From Treponema sp. (lineage in GTDB: Bacteria > Spirochaetota > Spirochaetia > Treponematales > Treponemataceae): a stretch of DNA of 64,000 nucleotides. The position numbers and the translations under genes are program-made. Shown here piece by piece: positions 42,787 to 52,471 of the stretch (its first letter is position 1; every line of letters begins with the position of its first letter). The notes under the pieces were generated by a model. It saw only the letters and a list, made by a program, of their open reading frames with translations. It did no database searches and had not been told where the DNA came from. The stretch is taken from assembly GCA_017484285.1 (NCBI GenBank), contig JAFUTH010000003.1:1-64000 (forward strand). The letters run 5' to 3'.

Positions 42787-44923
42787 TTATTTCTCCAAGA
42801 ATTTCCAGATTCACATTATTGCCAGCCGCAACGACCTCGTTTAATGAAAGAACAGCAGTGTGCGGTATTTTAAGTTCGATTGAGTTCTTTACGAGCTGGC
42901 GAACTTCCGGGGTCGGACAGAGCAAAATCGGCATAAAGTTGCGTTCGCGGAGCGCTGAAATGGAAGATGTGACCGACTCAATCCATCTTCGGTTGTCGAC
43001 TGGGTCAAAGGCAAGGAACGGCTGCCCGCCGTCGTTCGGAACGCCGACATGCTGCAAGATTTTTTCGGCAGCAGCCTGTGAGACTTGCAGAACGCTCAGT
43101 TTTTTGTCGGGGTCGTGCGGGTCGACGTACTGCAAGCAGATTTGCGTGCCAAGCGCCTCGCGCACTTTTTCGATTAAGAGCCAGTTGTTGTGAGGCATGC
43201 TGCCATAATTGGCAAGCGTCTCGAGAATCGTGACGATATTGCGGATAGAGACCTGCTCGCGCAAAAGCCCCTGCAAAACGCGCTCGATTTCGCCGTACGT
43301 GTATTTGTACGTGGTGAGCACTTCGTCGACGACGACCGAATTCGTCTCTTTGATTTTGTCGATAATCGCTTTTGTCTCAAGCCGACCGAGGATTTCCGCC
43401 GCATGAGAGCGGATAATCTCCGTGATGTGCGTCGCGATAATCGTGGGCGGATCGACAACCGCATAGCCGGCACGCTCTGCATCCGCGCGCTGATCTTCGC
43501 TCACCCAGATTGCCGGGAAGTCGAACGCAGGATCGCGGGTAGCCTCGCCCTTGATTTCTTCGGTGACGCTGCCCGTGTTCATGCACATGTAGTAGCCGAG
43601 TTTGATTCTGCCGCGCCCCGCTTCGATGCCCTTGATTTTGAAGCTGTATTCTTCGGGAGCAAGCGTCATATTGTCGATAATACGGATTTTTGGCACGACC
43701 AAGCCTAAATCCAAGCCCGCCTCGCGCCTGATTCGCGTGACGCGCTCAAGCAGTTCCGCGCCTTTTTCTTTGTCGACGAGCGGAATGAGACCGTAGCCAA
43801 GTTCAAGGCAGAGCGGATCAAGCGGCACCACAGGACTGACCTCGCCGTTTTCGCCCGCCGCCTTTTTGTTCTTCGCGTTCTGCTCTTCCTCAAGTTTTTT
43901 GGCAAACGACGCCTTTTCGCTCCGCACGAGACGGTAGCCGTAAAAAATGAACAAAGCGCCAATCGGAAGCAAGAGATACCACGGGAAACTCGGAATCAAG
44001 CTCATGAGCGCAAGCGTCGCGCCCGTGATGATGAACACATAGCCGCTCGTAGTAAACTGCTTTTTGAGCTGGTCGCCGAGCACTTCATCGCTTGAATTGC
44101 CCGTAACGATGAGACCAGTGGCAAATGAAAGCAAAAGAGACGGAAGCTGACCGAGCAGACCGTCGCCGATTGTGAGGCGTGAGTACGTACCCGCAGCCGT
44201 GCCGAATTCCATGTTGCCGATTGCGACGCCCGTAATGATGCCCGCAATCAAGTCGATTGCCGTAATGAAGATACCCGCCTTGACGTTACCGCTGACGAAC
44301 TTTGAGGCACCGTCCATGCTTGAGTAAAAGTCGATGTCGCGCTGAATCGCCGCCTTTTTGTCGCGCGCCTGCTCGTCGGTGATGTAGCCGGAATTTAATT
44401 CTGAGTCAACAGCGAAGAATTTTTGGTTCATCGCGTCCAAGCTGAATCGTGCCGCAACCTCAGAAACGCGCGTGGCACCCTTTGTGATGACGATGACCTG
44501 AATGATGATGAGGATGATAAAAATCACCATGCCGATGACAAGACCCGTGGTGGACGGATTTGTTATCGTGTCGCCCGTAACGATTGACGAAAACGCCTTG
44601 AGCATGTTGCCCGGAAAATTGCGGTATCCTGTTGCAGACGCCTTTGTGAGAATGAGCCTGGTAGAGCACACGTTGAGCGCAAGACCGTAGAGCGTGGCAA
44701 ACAAAAGGACGCGGGGGAACGACGTAAAATCTGACGATTTGGGCGTGTACAAAACGACGAGAAGGACGATGACCGCGATAGAGATGTTGATAATCATGAG
44801 GAAGTCGAGAAGGACTCCTGGAACGGGAATCAACAGCATGAGCACAACCGCGATTGCGGCTGCGGCTACAGCATGATTTTCAATGCTCCCCAAAACATTT
44901 TTTAAATTAAGACGGCTCGCCAT
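42779..44923 (-). CDS. flhA: Flagellar export gate protein FlhA
   Basis: A 714-residue inner-membrane export protein. Roughly eight transmembrane helices lie in the first ~330 residues (AAAAIAVVLMLLIPVPGVLL at the start), with the conserved FHIPEP-type loop replaced by RFSLDAMNQKFFAVDSEL and AIQRDIDFYSSMDGASKFV. The cytoplasmic domain from ~360 has AEEYSFKIKG-like segment LAPEEYSFKIKGIEAGRGRI and DPPTIIATHITEIIRSHAAE. A GTGGGGAT ribosome-binding site precedes the start. It overlaps flhF downstream and follows flhB by 22 bases. It forms the nonameric ring docking chaperone-substrate complexes. Confidence 0.96.
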   Translation of the reverse strand: MASRLNLKNVLGSIENHAVAAAAIAVVLMLLIPVPGVLLDFLMIINISIAVIVLLVVLYTPKSSDFTSFPRVLLFATLYGLALNVCSTRLILTKASATGYRNFPGNMLKAFSSIVTGDTITNPSTTGLVIGMVIFIILIIIQVIVITKGATRVSEVAARFSLDAMNQKFFAVDSELNSGYITDEQARDKKAAIQRDIDFYSSMDGASKFVSGNVKAGIFITAIDLIAGIITGVAIGNMEFGTAAGTYSRLTIGDGLLGQLPSLLLSFATGLIVTGNSSDEVLGDQLKKQFTTSGYVFIITGATLALMSLIPSFPWYLLLPIGALFIFYGYRLVRSEKASFAKKLEEEQNAKNKKAAGENGEVSPVVPLDPLCLELGYGLIPLVDKEKGAELLERVTRIRREAGLDLGLVVPKIRIIDNMTLAPEEYSFKIKGIEAGRGRIKLGYYMCMNTGSVTEEIKGEATRDPAFDFPAIWVSEDQRADAERAGYAVVDPPTIIATHITEIIRSHAAEILGRLETKAIIDKIKETNSVVVDEVLTTYKYTYGEIERVLQGLLREQVSIRNIVTILETLANYGSMPHNNWLLIEKVREALGTQICLQYVDPHDPDKKLSVLQVSQAAAEKILQHVGVPNDGGQPFLAFDPVDNRRWIESVTSSISALRERNFMPILLCPTPEVRQLVKNSIELKIPHTAVLSLNEVVAAGNNVNLEILGEINV

Positions 44924-44945
44924 TCAAATCCCCACCCGAATTAGC

Positions 44946-46043
44946 TCACTTTTTATTATTGAATTTTTCCAATTGGCTATAAATAGTCGCAATAGCGCTA
45001 AAATAGCTTGCTGGAATTATATCACCAATTTCAGTTTCTGCATAGAGAGAACGAGCCAAAGGTCGATTTTCGACGATAGGAACGTTGTGCTCCGTTGCGA
45101 GAGATCGAATCCTGAACGCGACATTGTCCGCGCCCTTTGCCATGACTTGCGGTGCGTCAGAAACAGCGGCATCGTACATGAGCGCGACCGCAAAATGGGT
45201 CGGGTTCGTGATAACGACGTCGGATTTTGCGACCTGCTGGGGCATGTTCCGCTGCAAAAGCTCGCGCTGAGCCGCCTGCAAGTGCGCCTTGACCTCGGGG
45301 TCGCCTTCCATTTCCTTGTATTCCTGTTTGACTTCCTGTTTTGTCATCTTCATGCTTTCGATGAACTGTTTTTTTTGCACGAGATAGTCGGGAATCGAAA
45401 TCGCAAGGAAAACGACCGCGCACACCGCAAGAATCTGCGCCGCCGTCCAGGCAATTTTTCCGATTGCCATCTGCACGCTCGACGCGTTGATAAACTGAAG
45501 GATAATCGGCAGGTTCATTCTGATGATGAGGAACGAAGCGAGCCCCACCACGCCGACTTTGACGAACGACTTGAGCACGTTGAAGCCGCCCTCAAACGAA
45601 AAGAGCGTCTTTTTGAGGTACTGACCGATGCGCGGCGTAATCTTTGAGAACTGCGGCTCAATCGGCTTCGTCGAAAAAATAAACCCGCGGTTTTGAATGA
45701 GATTCGCAAGTACTCCCGCGACCATACCGCAGAGCGCGAGCGGCAGCACCATCTTTGCGAGCGAAATCAAAAAATGATAGAAAAAGCGGCGCTGAAACAT
45801 GTCGCTTTCCGTGACGTGCGTGAAATAAAAGAACAGGATTTCCTCAAACCAGTTCCAGAAATACGGAGCGGCGATAATCAGCACAATCACGGTCACAAGC
45901 ATGACGAGAGCCGAGCACAATTCCTGGCTCTTTGCGACACGCCCCTCTTCGCGCGCTTTACGGAGTTTGTATTCGGACGGTTCCTCGGTTCTGCCCTCAT
46001 CTTCGGCAGCGAACCACTGTAAGTCGATGTCTTCAAAACTCAT
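44946..46043 (-). CDS. flhB: Flagellar export switch protein FlhB
   Basis: A 365-residue export-gate component. The N-terminal cytoplasmic lead ends with RTEEPSEYKLRKAREEGRVA, the family hallmark. Four transmembrane helices follow. The cytoplasmic domain holds the autocleavage site in DVVITNPTHFAVAL, where the NPTH tetrapeptide is intact. SLATEHNVPIVENRPLARSL lies after it. Cleavage switches export from rod/hook to filament substrates. Its start overlaps fliR by ATGA. The next gene, flhA, begins 22 bases later. Confidence 0.96.
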   Translation of the reverse strand: MSFEDIDLQWFAAEDEGRTEEPSEYKLRKAREEGRVAKSQELCSALVMLVTVIVLIIAAPYFWNWFEEILFFYFTHVTESDMFQRRFFYHFLISLAKMVLPLALCGMVAGVLANLIQNRGFIFSTKPIEPQFSKITPRIGQYLKKTLFSFEGGFNVLKSFVKVGVVGLASFLIIRMNLPIILQFINASSVQMAIGKIAWTAAQILAVCAVVFLAISIPDYLVQKKQFIESMKMTKQEVKQEYKEMEGDPEVKAHLQAAQRELLQRNMPQQVAKSDVVITNPTHFAVALMYDAAVSDAPQVMAKGADNVAFRIRSLATEHNVPIVENRPLARSLYAETEIGDIIPASYFSAIATIYSQLEKFNNKK

Positions 46044-46843
46044 GAGCCGCCTCCGACAATCGACAGGATTTTCTCAAAGCTCGCAAAGCCGTTCTCGAAC
46101 GAGTGAATGAAGAACTCGATAATCTGCGGGAACAACGCCATGATGATAAAGAATGACGTGAGAATCATAATCGGGAAGCCCTCGCTCATGAGGTTCATCT
46201 GCGGCGCCGCCTTTGAGAGAATGCCCATCGTAACGGAAATGAGCAGGAGCGTACCCATAATCGGAAGCGAGATAATGAACGCGTCTCCAAAAAGCTTTGT
46301 CAGGCTTCCCAAGAGGAACGTAATCATGTGCTCACGAGAGAGCACCAGCGAAAGCGCGTTGAGCGAGTCGAAACTTGCGACCAGCGCCTTTGAAAACAAG
46401 AGGAGCGCCCAGTCATTCTGTAAGAAGACGAGCATGGCGACGAGGTTAAAGAACTGCCCCATGAGCGGGTTTTCGACCTGACTCAGCGCATCGTACACTT
46501 CCGAGGCGGAAAAGCCCATCTGGAACGCGAAAAACTGACCGGCTGAGCTGAACGCGGCAAAGATAATCGTTACGTAAAAGCCCGTCAAAAAGCCGATGAT
46601 GCCCTCACCGACGGCGAGCATGGCATACTCGAGCGAAAAAGAGCCGTCTCCCGAGATATACGGCGCGTAGAGCGAAAAATCGACATGCGGAAAGATGAGA
46701 TACGCCATATAACCGGCGAGCGCGACCTTCGCAATGCGCGAGACCGAACGGATTGAAAACAACGGGAGTGTCATAATCAGACCGAAGCAACGGACTGCAA
46801 TCAAGAGAAAAATCGGCGCATTACGGACAATCAAATCGAGCAT
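46040..46843 (-). CDS. fliR: Flagellar biosynthesis protein FliR
   Basis: A 267-residue, highly hydrophobic export-gate protein with about six helices: FLLIAVRCFGLIMTLPLFS, VALAGYMAYLIFPHVDF and AMLAVGEGIIGFLTGFYVTI among them. FQMGFSASEVYDALSQVENP near residue 118 and SKAAPQMNLMSEGFPIMILT near residue 210 are the FliR signatures. It overlaps flhB by four bases and follows fliQ by 21 bases. With FliP and FliQ it forms the helical gate. Confidence 0.95.
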   Translation of the reverse strand: MLDLIVRNAPIFLLIAVRCFGLIMTLPLFSIRSVSRIAKVALAGYMAYLIFPHVDFSLYAPYISGDGSFSLEYAMLAVGEGIIGFLTGFYVTIIFAAFSSAGQFFAFQMGFSASEVYDALSQVENPLMGQFFNLVAMLVFLQNDWALLLFSKALVASFDSLNALSLVLSREHMITFLLGSLTKLFGDAFIISLPIMGTLLLISVTMGILSKAAPQMNLMSEGFPIMILTSFFIIMALFPQIIEFFIHSFENGFASFEKILSIVGGGS

Positions 46844-46864
46844 GCTTTAACCGCGCAAAAAAAA

Positions 46865-47137
46865 TCAGCTTCGGGCAAGTCCTGGAATCTGCGAGAACAG
46901 ATTGACGGTGTAATTTCCCATCATGGTGAACATCCAGCCGCCCAAGAGCGCGAGAATCGCAAGAATCACGAGCATTTTTGGCAGAAACGTAAGCGTCTGC
47001 TCCTGAATCGACGTGGTTGCCTGAAAAATAGCGACGATAAGGCCGACGATGAGCGCCGCACCGAGAACCGGGGCGCAGAGCAAAAAGACCTGAAACACCG
47101 CCCCGCGCATCAAATTCACAATCATTCCAACAGACAT
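46865..47137 (-). CDS. fliQ: Flagellar biosynthesis protein FliQ
   Basis: A 90-residue protein with two transmembrane helices: VFLLCAPVLGAALIVGLIV and MLVILAILALLGGWMFTMM. The intervening IFQATTSIQEQTLTFLPK is the family signature. It lies between fliP (33 bases upstream) and fliR. FliQ subunits form the helical export channel with FliP and FliR. The length is typical. Confidence 0.95.
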   Translation of the reverse strand: MSVGMIVNLMRGAVFQVFLLCAPVLGAALIVGLIVAIFQATTSIQEQTLTFLPKMLVILAILALLGGWMFTMMGNYTVNLFSQIPGLARS

Positions 47138-47170
47138 TTTTTATCCCCCTTTTTTAATACAAACGCGCAG

Positions 47171-48049
47171 TTACTGCACCACCGACATAAAGAGCTGCTG
47201 CGTGAGCAAGCCCCAGCCGTCGACCATGACGAACAGCATGAGTTTGAACGGCATTGAAATCTGAACCGGCGGGAGCATCATCATGCCCATGCTCATGAGA
47301 ATCGAAGCCACCACCATATCGATGACGATGAACGGAATGTACAGGAACACGCCGATTTTAAACGCCACCGTAAGCTCATGCAAAATATACGCCGGCACAA
47401 TCACGTACGTCGGAATATCCTCGGGACCGTTTGGAGACGGAAGATTCGCCATCGCCAAGAACGAGGAAATGTACTTCGACTGAAGGCTTCCGTCCGCGCC
47501 CTGCACGATTGTCTGCCTGAGCATGAATTCCCGGAGCGGAGCTTCTGCCTCGCGGTACGCCTGCTCAATCGTAAGCTCGCCGTTTGAAAGCGGGCGGAAC
47601 GCGTTCGTGTAGACCGTCTGCAACGTAGGGAACATGATAAAAATCGTCATAAAGAGCGCGATGCCATTCAACACGGACGTTGGCGGCACTTGCTGCAATG
47701 AAAGCGCGCGCTTGATGAAGTCGAGGACAATCGAAAAACGCAAAAAGCACGTCGTAAGAATGAGCAGGCTCGGCGCAAGCGTGAGCACCGTGAGCAAAAG
47801 CAAGAGCTGCACCGAAAAAGCCACTTCCTGTCCGTTCTGCGGCTGCGTGATATTGATGTCGACATTCGGAACGGAAAGCGGGCGCACATTTTGGTTCATT
47901 TCGGTCGTTCCCTGCGCAGCGCCCTGCGGGAAATTCCGATTCTGCCGAGACTGAGAAGCGACTGGAAACAAACAAAACAGCGAGAGAAACGCGGCAAGCA
48001 CGATTCGGGGAAGCCATGTACGGAACGTGACGGAAATCATCTGCTTCAT
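47171..48049 (-). CDS. fliP: Flagellar biosynthesis protein FliP
   Basis: A 292-residue export-gate protein. A cleavable N-terminal signal peptide (LPRIVLAAFLSLFCLFPVAS) is followed by a periplasmic Gln/Asn-rich stretch. Helices follow with LLTVLTLAPSLLILTTCFLR and FSIVLDFIKRALSLQQVPPT, the FliP signature. VVASILMSMGMMMLPPVQIS near the C-terminus is the second signature. AGGAAGAG precedes the ATG, and the start directly follows the fliO stop. FliP forms the pentameric core of the gate. Confidence 0.96.
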   Translation of the reverse strand: MKQMISVTFRTWLPRIVLAAFLSLFCLFPVASQSRQNRNFPQGAAQGTTEMNQNVRPLSVPNVDINITQPQNGQEVAFSVQLLLLLTVLTLAPSLLILTTCFLRFSIVLDFIKRALSLQQVPPTSVLNGIALFMTIFIMFPTLQTVYTNAFRPLSNGELTIEQAYREAEAPLREFMLRQTIVQGADGSLQSKYISSFLAMANLPSPNGPEDIPTYVIVPAYILHELTVAFKIGVFLYIPFIVIDMVVASILMSMGMMMLPPVQISMPFKLMLFVMVDGWGLLTQQLFMSVVQ

Positions 48050-48050
48050 G

Positions 48051-48707
48051 CTACTCTTCCTCGTTCAGACGCTCACGCTGCCGTCTGAGCACATCAGCCG
48101 CACTCCGCGCGCTCTGCCCATACACGCCGCCGTTTCCAGAAGAACGCGGCCCGTGCGGCATGAACAAATCAAGCACATCGGCAAACGAGCGCGGGCGCTT
48201 TGTGTTGTCATTTTTGTCCGAATAAAGATTCAAAGAATCAATCAGTTCTTTGTCTGTAAGCTCACCGATAAGATTGACGGAATTGTCGGTAACGCCGAGG
48301 ACAAAGGCTTTGTCGACGATGGTGACAATATCGACAGACTTTCCGGCACTGAGCGGAAGATGCGCAACCCGGCGCAAAAAAGGATCATCGCCCCCGCCCG
48401 CGTTCGTCGTACGCTTCAAAAAACGCACGACAAGATACGCAAGCGCAAGGACAACGGCGAGCGCGAAAACCATCTTTACGAAAAGACCGAACGTGGACGA
48501 CTGCCGTGACTCCTGCGCATAGCCCGCGTCATTCCAGTTCCACGGCTGAGACGGCGAAGCGGAATCGACCGATTCTGTCTGTGCGACTTGAGTTTGAAGG
48601 GATGCCTCGGAAGCATCTTGTGCAAACACCGCCAGTTGAGAGACGAAAAGCAAAACGCCAAAGCAAAACGCCTTGAGAGCCGTGCTTCGAAGAGAAGAGT
48701 TTGTCAT
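48051..48707 (-). CDS. fliO: Flagellar biosynthesis protein FliO
   Basis: A 218-residue FliO/FliZ-type export-gate assembly protein. The start at 48707 (MTNSSLRSTAL) has GGGTGGGAT upstream; the longer frame is not supported. A signal peptide ends near LAVFAQD. A periplasmic Ser/Gln segment leads to one transmembrane helix (FVKMVFALAVVLALAYLVVR) at ~75-95. A small cytoplasmic domain follows with RVAHLPLSAGKSVDIVTIVD and FVLGVTDNSVNLIGEL, the FliO fold. It lies between fliY (141 bases upstream) and fliP. Confidence 0.88.
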   Translation of the reverse strand: MTNSSLRSTALKAFCFGVLLFVSQLAVFAQDASEASLQTQVAQTESVDSASPSQPWNWNDAGYAQESRQSSTFGLFVKMVFALAVVLALAYLVVRFLKRTTNAGGGDDPFLRRVAHLPLSAGKSVDIVTIVDKAFVLGVTDNSVNLIGELTDKELIDSLNLYSDKNDNTKRPRSFADVLDLFMPHGPRSSGNGGVYGQSARSAADVLRRQRERLNEEE

Positions 48708-48848
48708 AATCCCACCCACTTTTTGACAAATAATCTTTAATTTTCTGTATTGTAGCAAAAAAAAAAGCATCTGTCGAATAGATTTTGACAGATGCCCCTA
48801 TTTTTACGTTTTTTTTATGAAATACGATTTTGTGCTGTCTATCGCAAG

Positions 48849-50042
48849 TTATCGCAAGTCGCTCACGCGCTCCATTGGCGAGAGGATTTCGGTAACACGG
48901 ACACCGAAGTTTTCGTCGATGACCACGACTTCGCCCTTCGCAATCGGTTTGTGGTTTACGAGAATGTCGACCGGCTCACCAGCGAGTTTATCAAGCTCAA
49001 TGATTGTGCCCTCGCCCATTCCCAAGATGTCCTTGATTTGCTTTTTGGTGCGCCCGAGCTCTACGGTCATCTCCATGTTTACGTCCATGATGAGACCGAT
49101 ATTGCCCTGCTCCTGAGTTGTCGGACCGCCGGCAAGGTTTGGATATTGCACTGACTGCACGTTCGGCATACTCATACCCATCGGCATACCGCCCATCATC
49201 GGCTGCTGCATACCGCCCATTGGCATTCCGCCCATGTTCATGCCACCCATCATCGGCTGCTGCTGGAAACCGCCCATCATTGGCTGCTGAGCCATTCCCA
49301 TGCCACCCATGTTCATGCCACCGCCCATCTGAGGGCTTCCGCCAGCAAGGCTTGCCATTGAAGCCATGTCTGCGGCATTGAGCGCACCGCCGCTTGCCGG
49401 AGCCGGGTCGGGAGTGCCACCACCGAGCGCTTTTGCGATTCCCTCGGCGACTTCACTTGAAACAGCTTCCCAGAGCGTGTAGCTCTGACCGTCAAGCGTA
49501 AACGGATAGCTGAACAATGCGAATGTTCCCTGCGGGAATCGAACCATTGCTTTTGGCACATGCACTGCCTCGGGCGGATTTGCCGCAAGACCAGCAATCG
49601 CGCTCAAGTCAGTGATTTCTGAGCCGGAATGAGTTGAGACAAACTCACCGATAACAGAAAGCGCCATATCGTCAAGCTCTGCGTTGTCTTCTTTGTTGAT
49701 GAGGCTCGTAATTTTCTGACCGAATTCCGGTGCGAGAAGGATGAGGTGATCGCCCTTGAGCCCCGCATTGAAGTCAGCCATGACAGCGACGACCATCTCA
49801 GGCAGTTTTGCCAAGAGCTGATCGCGATCCAAAGCCTCGACGCTCGGAGAACCGATTTCAAAGCTCGCGCCCGTCATCGTGTTCAAATTTGAGACGGCTT
49901 TGTCTTTCATGCCTTCCGCAAATTTGGTCAGCGTTGCTGTATCGAGATTCACGCTGGAAGATGGACCTGATGAAAGACCTCCAACGTCAACTCCTGACAA
50001 CAAAGCGTCAATTTCGTCCTGTGATATTGTTCCATCACTCAT
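48849..50042 (-). CDS. fliY: Flagellar motor switch protein FliY (FliN-type)
   Basis: A 397-residue switch-complex protein. The N-terminal [13 protein letters not shown] near residue 5 matches the CheY-binding peptide of FliM. A CheC-like middle domain covers ~30-195, but its phosphatase positions look degenerate. Residues ~230-310 are a Met/Gly/Gln-rich linker ([20 protein letters not shown]). The C-terminal ~80 residues are the FliN/SpoA domain ([20 protein letters not shown] and [20 protein letters not shown]). The start at 50042 lies eight bases inside fliM with AAGGAG upstream. It forms the C-ring with FliM and FliG. Confidence 0.94.
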   Translation of the reverse strand: MSDGTISQDEIDALLSGVDVGGLSSGPSSSVNLDTATLTKFAEGMKDKAVSNLNTMTGASFEIGSPSVEALDRDQLLAKLPEMVVAVMADFNAGLKGDHLILLAPEFGQKITSLINKEDNAELDDMALSVIGEFVSTHSGSEITDLSAIAGLAANPPEAVHVPKAMVRFPQGTFALFSYPFTLDGQSYTLWEAVSSEVAEGIAKALGGGTPDPAPASGGALNAADMASMASLAGGSPQMGGGMNMGGMGMAQQPMMGGFQQQPMMGGMNMGGMPMGGMQQPMMGGMPMGMSMPNVQSVQYPNLAGGPTTQEQGNIGLIMDVNMEMTVELGRTKKQIKDILGMGEGTIIELDKLAGEPVDILVNHKPIAKGEVVVIDENFGVRVTEILSPMERVSDLR

Positions 50043-51069
50043 AAGATTCATCTCCTTCAACGGATAATTCTTCGAATTCGTCAGATTCACTCTGCTCTAT
50101 TTTGCCGATAACCTGAACAGCCATCTTTTTGCCGACGACACCGGGCTGACAGTAGAATTTTTTTTCGTTTCCGACGCTCAGCGTAAGCGGATCGCCCACG
50201 CGCACCGAAGTGAGTCGCACGACATCGCCCGCCCGCAACGCCAAGACCTCGCGAATCGGAAGATTGATTGTGCCGATTTCCGCGACGACATCCATGTTGA
50301 CATCAGAAAGTTTTTCTTTGAGCGTGCCAAGATACTGCGTCGTGGAACTTCGTCTGACAGAACTGAACCAGAACTGCGACGACAATTTTGAAACAATCGG
50401 CTCGATAGTAAGGTACGGGATACAGAAGTTCATCATACCTTCTTCTTCACCGATTTTTGTTTCCAACGTGACCAAAACGACCATTTCAGAAGGCGGAACG
50501 ATTGAGGCGAACTGCGGGTTTGTCTCGATTTGCCCCAAGCGCGGGCGAAGATCGATTACCTGCGTCCATGCCTCGCGCATGTTCGCCAAGATTCGGACGA
50601 TAATGCCTTCCATAACGGACTGCTCGATGTCGGTGAGGTCACGGCTCACTTTTGCGCCCTGCCCCGTGCCACCGAACAGGCGGTCGATAACGCTGAATGT
50701 AATCGCCGGGTCAATCTCAAGGACCGCGTTTCCTTTGAGCGGATCCATGTTGATGACGGCGAGCGTGGTCGGAGTCGGAATCGAGCGGACAAACTCTTCG
50801 TATGTGAGCTGGTCGACCGACGCGACGTGGACGTGAACAAGAGAACGCAACTGAGCTGAGAGACTTGTTGTTGTAAGACGCGCGAACGTCTCGTGCATAA
50901 TCTGCACGGTACGGATTTGCTCTTTTGAGAACTTGTCCGGACGCTTGAAGTCGTAAATCTTGATTTTTCGCGTGTCACTGACCGGCTTAAAATCATCAGT
51001 CCCGGAATCACCGGAGCTGATAGCTTGAAGCAACTGGTCAATCTCGTCTTGTGACAGAACCTCGTTCAT
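50035..51069 (-). CDS. fliM: Flagellar motor switch protein FliM
   Basis: A 344-residue switch protein. The N-terminal [15 protein letters not shown] binds phospho-CheY. The CheC-like middle domain (~45-235) has [20 protein letters not shown] and [20 protein letters not shown]. The C-terminal SpoA domain (~250-330) has [16 protein letters not shown] segment [20 protein letters not shown] and [27 protein letters not shown] precedes the ATG. It overlaps fliY by eight bases and follows fliL. The length is normal. Confidence 0.97.
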   Translation of the reverse strand: MNEVLSQDEIDQLLQAISSGDSGTDDFKPVSDTRKIKIYDFKRPDKFSKEQIRTVQIMHETFARLTTTSLSAQLRSLVHVHVASVDQLTYEEFVRSIPTPTTLAVINMDPLKGNAVLEIDPAITFSVIDRLFGGTGQGAKVSRDLTDIEQSVMEGIIVRILANMREAWTQVIDLRPRLGQIETNPQFASIVPPSEMVVLVTLETKIGEEEGMMNFCIPYLTIEPIVSKLSSQFWFSSVRRSSTTQYLGTLKEKLSDVNMDVVAEIGTINLPIREVLALRAGDVVRLTSVRVGDPLTLSVGNEKKFYCQPGVVGKKMAVQVIGKIEQSESDEFEELSVEGDESYE

Positions 51070-51131
51070 GTCTTTCCCACCTTACCTAACGCTTTTTATA
51101 GCGAATCGCTTTGCTACTGCTGATAATTCAA

Positions 51132-51683
51132 CTATTGCTGAATCACATCCATCTGCATAAAGCGAACATCTTTTATCTTTGAAGAACTCAAAATGCTGTC
51201 GTTGATTGCATTACGAATCTCAATCTTGAGGTTTTCTTCGTTTTGCGGACGCAACTCTTCAGCTGTCTTCTGAGTAAAATATCGGCGCAAAAAGTCTTTC
51301 AGTTCAACAGTTCTTTGCGTAATTTCTGTTGAAGTTGCCTTGTCTTCCTTTTTGTAGCCGAGAACGACATCGACGCGGACAGAAGCAGGATTCACTTCCA
51401 TGGTGCGTGTCTGAATGAGTCCGAGAGAGGTGTACCAGTCAAGGATTTCTTTTGATGCCGTGTATTCTTCTGTCATCGGGATTGCGGCTCCCGTTCCCGC
51501 GTTGTTACCGCCCACGACCTTCATGGTGATGACGACAACCGTAACGATGAGGATAATCGCCGCAAGACCAATCGCAACCCATTTTAAGAGCCCAGGGATG
51601 AGAAGACCTTTTCCGCCTTTTGAAGGGGCAGCCCCAGCGTCATCACCGCCGTCCAATCCTAAACCTTCATCTTCGTCTGCCAT
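51132..51683 (-). CDS. fliL: Flagellar basal body-associated protein FliL
   Basis: A 183-residue single-pass protein around the stator. An acidic, Gly-rich cytoplasmic lead is followed by one transmembrane helix (WVAIGLAAIILIVTVVVITM) at ~35-55. The periplasmic FliL domain has MEVNPASVRVDVVLGYKKED and RTVELKDFLRRYFTQKTAEE. AAGGAG precedes the ATG. It lies between motB and fliM, the usual spirochaetal order. FliL supports stator recruitment and torque. Confidence 0.93.
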   Translation of the reverse strand: MADEDEGLGLDGGDDAGAAPSKGGKGLLIPGLLKWVAIGLAAIILIVTVVVITMKVVGGNNAGTGAAIPMTEEYTASKEILDWYTSLGLIQTRTMEVNPASVRVDVVLGYKKEDKATSTEITQRTVELKDFLRRYFTQKTAEELRPQNEENLKIEIRNAINDSILSSSKIKDVRFMQMDVIQQ

Positions 51684-51704
51684 AGAAAACTCCTTACTGT
51701 AACA

Positions 51705-52445
51705 TTAAAAATGGCCTTCATCAAGAATGATGATGTCCACGCGGCGGTTGTACGCCTGACCTTCTTTTGTTTCGTTTGAAAACATCGGTCTCGTATCCGC
51801 ATATCCGGCGATTGAGAACTGCTGCTCGTCAACACCAAAATCCGCAAGATAGTGAAGCACCGTTGTGGCTCGCGTTGCCGAAAGCTCCCAGTTTGAAGGA
51901 AATTCCTCGCCTGAGACCGGAGTCGAGTCCGTGTGCCCCTCTATTCTAAATCTTCGGTTTTTTAGCTCCGAATCTTGAAAAAATTTCGATAATTTAAGAA
52001 GAATATCGCGCGTTTCGTCGATGTTGAGAGCCGCACTGCCCTGCTCAAAGAACACATCGGACGCGAGCGAAATGACGACACCGCGCTCATCGCTTGAAAT
52101 CGTGATTTTTGCGGAATTGACTTCCGGAGCGAATAGACTGACCGCCTTCTTTTTTGCGACAGAAAGCGATTTTCCGCCCTCAAGAGACGGGAGCGCAGAA
52201 ATTGAGTTTCCCAAGTCAGCGAGTTTTCCCGCACTCAGAGACTGTCCACCCGATGTGACCGGAGCCTCGATTGACTCCGTGACGATTTGCAATGAGTCCT
52301 GAATCTGAGCCAAAGCCGCCGTATCGACCTCAGACGGGTCGTACAACATGACGAAGAAGCAGAGCATGAGCGTAATCATGTCGCCGTACGTACCTTGCCA
52401 GGCGGTGGACGGTTTTTCCGGTTCTTTATTTTCCTTTTTTGCCAT
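51705..52445 (-). CDS. motB: Flagellar stator protein MotB
   Basis: A 246-residue stator subunit. The single transmembrane helix (TYGDMITLMLCFFVMLYDPS) carries the proton-accepting Asp22. A plug region follows. The C-terminal OmpA-like peptidoglycan-binding domain (~110-246) has DVFFEQGSAALNIDETRDIL, FRIEGHTDSTPVSGEEFPSN and WELSATRATTVLHYLADFGV. It is 26 bases downstream of motA. MotB anchors the stator to the cell wall in the periplasm, where spirochaete flagella rotate. Confidence 0.96.
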   Translation of the reverse strand: MAKKENKEPEKPSTAWQGTYGDMITLMLCFFVMLYDPSEVDTAALAQIQDSLQIVTESIEAPVTSGGQSLSAGKLADLGNSISALPSLEGGKSLSVAKKKAVSLFAPEVNSAKITISSDERGVVISLASDVFFEQGSAALNIDETRDILLKLSKFFQDSELKNRRFRIEGHTDSTPVSGEEFPSNWELSATRATTVLHYLADFGVDEQQFSIAGYADTRPMFSNETKEGQAYNRRVDIIILDEGHF

Positions 52446-52471
52446 TATGCTACAGCCTTTTTTACTGAAAA

